A stretch of DNA of 11,590 nucleotides from Dehalococcoidia bacterium (lineage in GTDB: Bacteria; Chloroflexota; Dehalococcoidia; Dehalococcoidales; Fen-1064), in contig DUES01000053.1 of NCBI GenBank assembly GCA_011192055.1, positions 1 to 11,590 on the forward strand, in the 5' to 3' direction. Positions 7,097 to 11,590 of the stretch are shown here, piece by piece (position 1 is the stretch's first letter; every line of letters starts with the position of its first letter). The position numbers were made by a program, and so were the translations under genes. The notes beneath the pieces are model-generated. The model worked only from the letters and a program-made list of their open reading frames with translations. It was not told where the DNA came from and searched no databases.

Positions 7097-7545
7097 TTCT
7101 GTATCTCCTGCTCGGCAATACTCGGCTTGTCTTCCTGCTTGGCAAAGTAATCATCAATCATCTTCTTGAATCGGTCTCGACCAAGCCATTTCTCTATCCA
7201 CTGGAAGAACCACATCCAGGCAGCGGTTTCCATATCCTCTCCAGCGTCTTTAGCACTCAGTATTACCGGGATTAGATTCTGGGCAACTACCTGCTGCGCG
7301 TTCCTTTCCATTCCTGGCATTTGTTTTTTTGTGTCTTTCATGAGCTCAGCAATGATGCCCTCACGGTTAAGGCTCTTTTTCCACTTTTCCATCGCCCTTA
7401 CCGTCGGGGGCGGCACGTTGAATCTCTCCGTGATGCGCTGCCGGATAATCTGCCATCCCTTTCCCTCGGCGCGTTCACTTAATGCGAATAACTTCACCTC
7501 GGTTGCGTATCTGATTATAGCTATCGCCAACGACCTTGATATCAA
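7093..7545 (-). CDS. HTH-like protein coupled to the serine recombinase, unknown function
   Basis: Not a family I can name. The largest frame is 150 aa, opening with TTG at 7545. The first residues (MISRSLAIAI) may not be genuine: family-like sequence seems to begin at RYATEVKLFALSERAEGKGW. The segment GWQIIRQRITERFNVPPPTV (residues 30-49) then AMEKWKK resembles a helix-turn-helix. A Lys-rich linker and a Trp-rich helical part (AAWMWFFQWIEKWLGRDRF, about 108-126) follow. GTG at 7497 is an alternative start; neither has a good ribosome-binding site. Its TGA (7095-7093) overlaps the recombinase ATG as ATGA, so the two are expressed together. A regulator or a recombination directionality factor is a reasonable inference from position, not proven. 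That it is a real gene is supported by the coupling; the start is uncertain. Confidence 0.65.
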   Translation of the reverse strand: MISRSLAIAIIRYATEVKLFALSERAEGKGWQIIRQRITERFNVPPPTVRAMEKWKKSLNREGIIAELMKDTKKQMPGMERNAQQVVAQNLIPVILSAKDAGEDMETAAWMWFFQWIEKWLGRDRFKKMIDDYFAKQEDKPSIAEQEIQK

Positions 7546-7796
7546 AGCGAAGGCCTACGACGAGGCGTGGCAGGAAGGTCACGACGATGGCCTGGTAGAA
7601 GGACACTGCTTGGCCGAGAGTATCTTCAAAGTCACCTACCGTTGTAGCAAGTGTGGAGAACCGATAGATGTGGAAAGTGCGGAAGAGAGAGAAGCTGCTG
7701 GCCAGACAGGAAGGAGACCGAACCGAGAGGCGGGAAAAGAAAGAGGAAGAGGTAGCCAGGAGAGATTCCGAGCAACCGGCGCTGTTTGGCTTCTAA
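7511..7796 (+). pseudogene. Remnant of a zinc-ribbon protein gene, 5' end lost and frame disrupted
   Basis: From about 7530 the plus strand reads KAKAYDEAWQEGHDDGLVEG, then FKVTYRCSKCGEPIDVESAE. An acidic/glycine repeat leading into a CxxCG knuckle is typical of small prokaryotic zinc-ribbon proteins. No ATG or GTG start lies within the plausible part of the frame; it runs back into sequence antisense to the recombinase partner. After about 7685 the same frame becomes arginine/glycine-rich and unlike a protein end. The neighbouring frame (ATG 7668, stop TAA 7794-7796) reads REKLLARQEGDRTERREKKE and ends QPALFGF, a more convincing C-terminus, and a terminator follows 25 nt later. The expected second metal-ligand pair is absent. 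I infer a gene truncated at its 5' end and frameshifted or internally deleted near 7680-7690. It could also be two unrelated fragments. Confidence 0.45.
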
Positions 7797-7820
7797 CCTG
7801 GCCTGCCAGGTAGTACACTG

Positions 7821-7857
7821 AAAAGGTTGCGGGAAATCATCCCGCAGCCTTTTCTTT
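7821..7857 (+). terminator. Intrinsic terminator
   Basis: AAAAGGTTGCGGG (7821-7833) pairs with CCCGCAGCCTTTT (7841-7853) around a 7-nt loop, with one non-canonical pair, and the right arm runs into TTTTCTTTG. It would end transcription of the zinc-ribbon remnant upstream. On the minus strand the stem is followed by CCTTTTC, so weak termination in that direction is possible. Confidence 0.75.
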
Positions 7858-7927
7858 GTGCCTGAATCCAATAGCGACTCGTCCCTGTTGCGGGCACCGT
7901 CCGAACCTCTGAACGATACAACGCTGC

Positions 7928-7956
7928 TTGACACGAGGCAGTGAGTGTCGTAGTCT
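7928..7956 (+). promoter_or_regulatory. Candidate promoter for the DUF5679 gene
   Basis: A perfect TTGACA lies at 7928-7933. With a 17-bp spacer the -10 position holds TAGTCT (7951-7956), only 3 of 6 to consensus. Transcription would start near 7963, about 19 nt before the ATG, just including the Shine-Dalgarno sequence. The strong -35 element and the upstream terminator make an independent promoter here plausible. Confidence 0.4.
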
Positions 7957-7981
7957 TGGGAAAAACAAGGGAGGCAATTGT

Positions 7982-8122
7982 ATGGAAGCCTATTGCATGA
8001 AGTGTCGTGCCAAAAGGGAGATAAAGGACGCTAAGGCCATCACCATGAAGAACGGGAAGCCGGCGACCCAGGGTGTCTGCCCTCAGTGTGGTACGAAGAT
8101 GTTCAGAATTGGTAAGAGTTAG
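7982..8122 (+). CDS. DUF5679 mini zinc-ribbon protein
   Basis: A 46-aa protein, MEAYCMKCRAKREIKDAKAI then TMKNGKPATQGVCPQCGTKM, ending FRIGKS. Four cysteines in two CxxC pairs (Cys5/Cys8 and Cys33/Cys36) would bind one zinc. It matches DUF5679, a family of very small proteins common in Chloroflexota and some actinobacteria; function is unknown. The frame could be extended to a TTG at 7928, but the ATG at 7982 is clearly right: AAGGGAGG (7968-7974) precedes it by 7 nt and the family starts at this point. It has its own terminator downstream and a possible promoter upstream, so it is likely a single-gene unit. Confidence 0.88.
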   Translation: MEAYCMKCRAKREIKDAKAITMKNGKPATQGVCPQCGTKMFRIGKS

Positions 8123-8151
8123 GTTTTGCTGGTATAGCTATTAGAATTAAA

Positions 8152-8195
8152 AGGGCTGGGTTTTCCCTGCATCGGGATGCCCAGCCTCTTCTTTT
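8152..8195. terminator. Bidirectional intrinsic terminator between convergent units
   Basis: GGCTGGG (8154-8160) pairs with CCCAGCC (8180-8186), with an inner CCC/GGG stem in the loop. On the plus strand it is followed by TCTTCTTTTA; on the minus strand by CTTTTAATT. It can end the DUF5679 transcript and also catch minus-strand transcripts leaving the ABC operon. Confidence 0.75.
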
Positions 8196-8473
8196 ATCTC
8201 CGAGGGTAACACCATAGGCTTTGGTGACTTGAACTGCATGGTCCAGGATTTTGTGACTTTGTCTGCACGAAATAGTCAATTGTTGTACCGTCCCTATGAC
8301 ATCTAGACCGAATGATCTAGTTTCCCTCGGCTATTTTTCAACCAGCTTACTGAACAGGCTTTCAACAGGCACGTGGATATCTATCGGCCAGGAATGAGTA
8401 TATAGCTGCCCTGAGGTCTGTGATAATAACAGGCTTGGTAGGGAGAATCTTCCTGGTAGAACCAGCAGTACCC
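8196..8473. other. Intergenic region with no assignable gene
   Basis: Between the DUF5679 terminator and the ABC operon end I find no gene with a credible start. Open frames exist on both strands: the minus strand has one ending at 8331 that reads YTHSWPIDIHVPVESLFSKL near its end, and the plus strand one ending RHVDIYRPGMSI at 8393. Neither has a start codon with a ribosome-binding site, and I cannot match them to a family. Small inverted repeats occur (CTAGA/TCTAG at 8311-8330; CTGGT/ACCAG at 8453-8466). The region may hold remains of a decayed insertion sequence, but this is unproven. Confidence 0.5.
8224..8267 (+). repeat. Two imperfect direct copies of GTGACTTNNNCTGCA
   Basis: GTGACTTGAACTGCA at 8224-8238 and GTGACTTTGTCTGCA at 8253-8267 agree at 12 of 15 positions and start 29 bp apart. 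They lie in otherwise unassigned DNA. Regularly spaced short repeats can be protein-binding sites or lie in insertion-sequence ends; no function can be assigned. Confidence 0.5.
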
Positions 8474-10150
8474 TCAGCGGGATTCTGTTAGATGTAGAGT
8501 TGGAGCTGAATTGAGAAGGTTTTCGGTGTAGGCATGTTTTGGTGCTGTCACAATTTCATTTGAAGGGCCTTCCTCGACTATCTTGCCATCTAGCATCACG
8601 GCTATTCTATCACTTACCTTTCTAGCTGCGGCGATATCGTGGGTAATATAAAGCATACTCAACCCCCGCTGCTCCTGCAGGTTGAGCAAGAGCTTCAAAA
8701 TCTTGGCCTGTATGCTGGCGTCCAAGAAGGCAGTGGGTTCATCAGCAATAAGTAGCGCCGGGTCCAGCACTAGCGCCCTAGCTATGGCGACCCGTTGCAT
8801 TTCACCACCACTCAAGTGGTGTGGATACTTATTCAGGAAGTCTACAGTCTGGGGCAACTCCACCTCTCCCAATACGTGTATTGCCTTGTTTATCCTCTCT
8901 TCCTTGGCCCCTGTTTCTTGAATCTCCAGCGGTTCCGTCACTGCTTCCAGTACCGATAGGCGGTGGCTCAGTGACTCTCCGGGATTTTGAAAGACCATCT
9001 GTACCTTTTTGTAGAAATCCTTTCCCCGGTCATCTACTTTGACATCCTCAAGATACACAGCACCCTCGGTAGGCTGGTGAAGCCCCACAATCATTTTTGC
9101 CAGCGTGGTCTTTCCCGAGCCAGTCTGGCCTACTAGCGCCAGTGTCTCTCCCCCTTCAATATTAAGATTTGCCGAGTCAACAGCTTTAAGTGAGCCAAAG
9201 GATTTGGTTAGATTCCTGGTTGATAGGAGAGTAATAATACCACCACGGTGGCAAGCGATATTTCGTCCATAACTCGGTAAAAGTTCCGGTGTTTCTCTAG
9301 AACAAATATCTATTGCCTGGGTACACCGGGGATGAAATGAGCAGCCGCTGACCGGACGGGTCATCCTACCCTTAATGCCCTGGAGGTCTTTTACCGTGGT
9401 CATATTCGGATAGGCTCGAATGAGAGCTCTGGTATACGGGTGTCTGGGATGGGTGAGTATATCTTGGGTTGGTCCTACTTCTATGATTTTACCGCCATAA
9501 AGGACCGCAAGCCGGTCCGCCAGCTTGCTGACGGTATCCAGGTCGTGGGTTACTACCAGCTTGGTCCGGTGCGTGTTAGTCTGTTTCAGCAGGTCTCCGA
9601 TTTCAGTCCTGGTGGCAGCATCAAGTGAGGATAACGGTTCGTCCAATATCAATAGCTCGGGGTCGTTGGCCATTGCCATCGCAAGAAGGACTCTTTGCTG
9701 CTCGCCACCGCTGAGTTGGTGCGGATAGGCAGCGAAGCGATTTTGGCGAAGACCAAACTGGTTGAGCAACGCCGCAGCTTTATCACGTGCTTCGTTCCTT
9801 TTACTGAGTCCGTGCTCTATCACCGGTTCAGCAATCTGGTCCAGGACAGTATAGACAGGGTTAAGCACATTATTGGCATTCTGGAAAGCCATGGCAATCT
9901 GGGTCCACCTTATCTGCCGTATCTCCTGGTCAGATAATGCCAGCAGGTCCTTCCCGTTGAAGTTAATAGTGCCCCGAATGGTGCCCTCCACCAGGCGCAT
10001 GATGCTCAAGCCGAGGGTGGTTTTTCCCGTACCTGACTCACCAACGATGGCCAGGGTCTCTCCTGCTGCTAGCTCCAGGTCTATCCCATCAAGGACTACG
10101 TCCCGGCCGTAGCTGACTCTCAGCCCCTTTATCTCAAGCAACCTCGGCAC
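8474..10150 (-). CDS. Dipeptide/oligopeptide ABC transporter, fused double ATP-binding protein (DppD-DppF type)
   Basis: A 558-aa protein with two complete ATPase domains. Domain 1: Walker A GESGTGKTT (about 37-45), Q-loop Gln90, signature LSGGEQQR (146-153), Walker B LLILDEP, H-loop VTHD. Domain 2: Walker A GQTGSGKTT (341-349), Q-loop FQNP, signature LSGGEMQR (446-453), Walker B LLIADEP, H-loop ITHD. Between them is the oligopeptide/dipeptide C-terminal region with HPYTRALIRAYP and four cysteines (270, 276, 283, 300), the pattern known in some OppD/DppD proteins to hold a [4Fe-4S] cluster. It powers import through the two permeases encoded upstream. The listed start is GTG at 10150, overlapping the permease stop by 17 nt; GAGAGG lies too close to it, so TTG at 10141 is an alternative. 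The substrate may be a peptide, nickel or a related solute. The second half lacks its own Cys-rich tail. Confidence 0.92.
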   Translation of the reverse strand: MPRLLEIKGLRVSYGRDVVLDGIDLELAAGETLAIVGESGTGKTTLGLSIMRLVEGTIRGTINFNGKDLLALSDQEIRQIRWTQIAMAFQNANNVLNPVYTVLDQIAEPVIEHGLSKRNEARDKAAALLNQFGLRQNRFAAYPHQLSGGEQQRVLLAMAMANDPELLILDEPLSSLDAATRTEIGDLLKQTNTHRTKLVVTHDLDTVSKLADRLAVLYGGKIIEVGPTQDILTHPRHPYTRALIRAYPNMTTVKDLQGIKGRMTRPVSGCSFHPRCTQAIDICSRETPELLPSYGRNIACHRGGIITLLSTRNLTKSFGSLKAVDSANLNIEGGETLALVGQTGSGKTTLAKMIVGLHQPTEGAVYLEDVKVDDRGKDFYKKVQMVFQNPGESLSHRLSVLEAVTEPLEIQETGAKEERINKAIHVLGEVELPQTVDFLNKYPHHLSGGEMQRVAIARALVLDPALLIADEPTAFLDASIQAKILKLLLNLQEQRGLSMLYITHDIAAARKVSDRIAVMLDGKIVEEGPSNEIVTAPKHAYTENLLNSAPTLHLTESR

Positions 10151-10979
10151 CTCTCAGTCTGGGCTCAATAACCGGTTCGGCGGCGTAGCCGATAAAGGTG
10201 AGGCCAATGATGGTCAGTGATAGGGCGACTCCGGTAGGAATCAGCCACCACCGCCAGACATCCAGGTAACTGAAACTCAGCGCATCACGCATCATCATGC
10301 CCCAGCTAACCAGGGTTGGGTCGCTTATCCCCAGGAAAGCCAGCCCTGCCTCCATGACTACTGCTCTTCTTACCCCGTAGATAAAATCAACCAGCAGGAT
10401 AGGCCCGAGGTCGGGCACGATATGACGACAGGCAATGTAGAAATGATTGGCGCCAAATGACCTGGCAGCGGCAACATGCCCTCTCTCTTTTAATGAAAGG
10501 GCCTGCGCCCTGATGACCCTGGCACCGCCCTGCCAGCTCAGCAGGGAGAGGAGAAGTATCAGAACCAGCAGGCTCGGTCTCAGGTAGGCTGCCACCAGGA
10601 CAACGATTATCACCATCGGAATTACGATGAAGGCATCGACTATTCTCATCACTACCTTTTCGTAAAGACCGCCGACAAGGGCTGCTGATACCCCGAATAT
10701 GGTACCCAGAAGCGTGGAGAGAATGCCTACCCCAAACCCAACCAGCAGGGATGTCCGGGCACCAAAGAGCAGTCGACTCCAGATGTCCTGGCCAACATGG
10801 TTGGTGCCCAGCCAGTGGTTCAAGGATGGAGAAAGCAGGGAGGCGGTTGATTGCTGGGATGGCTCATGGAGGGCTACCACTGGCGCCAGAAGAGCCACCG
10901 CTATCATTACCAGTAGTATGACCAGTCCGGTTTTCCCAGGGCCACTCTCTCTTATCTCCTTCTTGACATCAATATGCAT
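10134..10979 (-). CDS. ABC transporter permease, DppC/OppC type
   Basis: A 281-aa inner-membrane permease. An N-terminal cytoplasmic segment precedes helix 1 (about residues 17-36). The OppC_N-like signature HWLGTNHVGQDIWSRLLFGA (55-74) is very close to the family consensus. The BPD_transp_1 domain follows with about five more helices, including the ATPase-contact EAA loop AARSFGANHFYIACRHIVPD (171-190) and the conserved VMEAGLAFLGISDPTLVSWG (208-227). It pairs with the upstream permease to form the translocation pore. The ATG at 10979 overlaps the previous stop by 11 nt and is preceded by CGAGAG about 7 nt away; its own 3' end overlaps the ATPase start. This tight packing shows one operon. 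Confidence 0.93.
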   Translation of the reverse strand: MHIDVKKEIRESGPGKTGLVILLVMIAVALLAPVVALHEPSQQSTASLLSPSLNHWLGTNHVGQDIWSRLLFGARTSLLVGFGVGILSTLLGTIFGVSAALVGGLYEKVVMRIVDAFIVIPMVIIVVLVAAYLRPSLLVLILLLSLLSWQGGARVIRAQALSLKERGHVAAARSFGANHFYIACRHIVPDLGPILLVDFIYGVRRAVVMEAGLAFLGISDPTLVSWGMMMRDALSFSYLDVWRWWLIPTGVALSLTIIGLTFIGYAAEPVIEPRLRGAEVA

Positions 10980-11590
10980 GGCTTACTCTCGGGTCCAGTT
11001 TCGGGTAGGAAAGGTCAACCAGGAAATTAGCAGCCAGTACGAATATGGCTACCAGCAGGAAGACCCCCTGGATGATAGGGTAGTCACGGGTTAGCAGGGC
11101 TTCGTAGGTCAGGTAGCCCACTCCGGGGTAGGCGAAGACCATTTCGACAAATAGGGCCCCGGTCACTACCCGGCCGACCCAGATACCGGTCCTGGTGACT
11201 ACCGGCAGCATCGAGTTCCTGCCCGCGTGCCGGTACTTGAGTATTCGCTGTGATAGGCCCTTAGCCCTGGCGGTAAGCATATAGGGTTCCTTGAGTACCG
11301 TAATCATCGTATTTCGGGTGAGCAGGTAGCCGCCAGCCAGGTGAGCCAGGGTCAGGGCGGCTATCGGCAGGAAGAGGTGCTTGAGCACATCCGCTATCAG
11401 AGCCAGCCCGGACAGCCCCGAATAGGGAGTCAATGCCCCGGCCAGAGGGAAGATACCCAGCACCACGCCGAAGATGATAAGGAGTAACATCCCCAGAAAG
11501 AAATCGGGGAAGCCGTTCAAGCTCATCAGCCCAACCAGCATAGCCCGGTCAGTTCTGGAACCACGCCGCCACCCTGATTCTATTCCCAGA
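10969..11590 (-). CDS. ABC transporter permease, DppB/OppB type (partial, N-terminus outside window)
   Basis: The frame is open to the right edge: my translation of 11589-11542 reads LGIESGWRRGSRTDRA and continues directly into MLVGLMSLNGFPDFFLGMLL. The ATG at 11541 is therefore internal. This loop and helix match DppB/OppB permeases, as do the EAA-loop region YMLTARAKGLSQRILKYRHA, then GRNSMLPVVTRTG, and GALFVEMVFAYPGVGYLTYE. The family is usually 305-340 aa; 206 residues are visible, so roughly the first 100-130 are missing. The C-terminus (LVDLSYPKLDPRVSHAY) is the standard DppB ending of one helix plus a DPR motif. A substrate-binding protein gene may lie further upstream, outside the window. 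Confidence 0.93.
   Translation of the reverse strand, partial: LGIESGWRRGSRTDRAMLVGLMSLNGFPDFFLGMLLLIIFGVVLGIFPLAGALTPYSGLSGLALIADVLKHLFLPIAALTLAHLAGGYLLTRNTMITVLKEPYMLTARAKGLSQRILKYRHAGRNSMLPVVTRTGIWVGRVVTGALFVEMVFAYPGVGYLTYEALLTRDYPIIQGVFLLVAIFVLAANFLVDLSYPKLDPRVSHAY

Larger units (their letters stand above)
5427..7545 (-). mobile_element. Small integrase module (HTH protein plus serine recombinase)
   Basis: Two translationally coupled minus-strand genes, a helix-turn-helix-like protein and a large serine recombinase, sit between a plus-strand operon and a broken plus-strand gene. This is what a minimal integrated element or the integrase end of a larger degraded element would look like. 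The boundaries are approximate: the left side ends in a palindromic repeat, the right side near 7505-7550 where the small ORF meets a start-less zinc-ribbon gene. No flanking direct repeat could be defined by eye. Confidence 0.4.

Noticed and set aside
7166..7510. The first half of the plus-strand frame that later encodes the zinc-ribbon remnant
   Set aside because: This part is antisense to the HTH-like protein, and protein-like sequence begins only after about 7530.
5498..7554. Shared 6-mers (CTATCG at 5498 and 7521; GAAGGC at 5444 and 7549) as attL/attR core
   Set aside because: One or two shared hexamers are expected by chance when comparing stretches of this size, and the flanks do not agree.
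1..11590. CRISPR array, tRNA or rRNA genes
   Set aside because: No regularly spaced identical repeats and no tRNA-like or rRNA-like segment was seen on either strand by eye.

Overview
The window looks like a bacterial chromosome of moderate GC. The protein set (a DUF5679 mini zinc ribbon, a Mut7-C RNase-like protein, a lone GlcD-type FAD oxidase, an NDP-forming acyl-CoA ligase and a dipeptide-type ABC operon with a fused double ATPase) fits Chloroflexota, probably Dehalococcoidia. That placement is inference from gene content, with no rRNA or marker gene to confirm it.

Layout. Positions 1-692 (minus) hold the N-terminal part of an NDP-forming acyl-CoA synthetase that runs off the left edge. 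A divergent intergenic region (693-952) separates it from a tight plus-strand run of five genes (953-5378): a CorA magnesium channel, a YhhQ-type queuosine-precursor transporter, an MBL-fold hydrolase, a Mut7-C/zinc-ribbon protein and a GlcD-type FAD oxidase. Spacing is 2 nt, a 4-nt overlap, 63 nt and 0 nt, so they are probably co-transcribed.

Positions 5389-7545 (minus) look like a small integrase module: a helix-turn-helix-like protein of about 150 aa whose stop overlaps (ATGA) the start of a large serine recombinase. The recombinase carries a single-base frameshift after about residue 34, not obvious from simple ORF calling: the N-terminal 45-codon piece with the catalytic serine lies at 7096-6959, the rest runs to 5427. 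The recombinase 3' end runs into a tandem palindromic repeat. On the right, the module abuts a broken plus-strand zinc-ribbon gene (7511-7796) that has no start codon and appears to change frame, suggesting an insertion scar.

Positions 7821-8195 carry a terminator, a promoter-like TTGACA box, a 46-aa DUF5679 zinc-ribbon protein with a strong Shine-Dalgarno sequence, and a hairpin able to terminate in both directions. Positions 8196-8473 have no assignable gene. Positions 8474-11590 (minus) are a dipeptide/oligopeptide/nickel-type ABC importer operon: permease 1 (N-terminus outside the window), permease 2, and one polypeptide containing both ATPase domains. The substrate-binding protein, if linked, lies beyond the right edge.

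Nothing here can be claimed as a new defence or metabolic system. The best leads are the recombinase plus its small partner, the decayed junction to its right, and the terminator-like hairpin in the leader of the acyl-CoA ligase.
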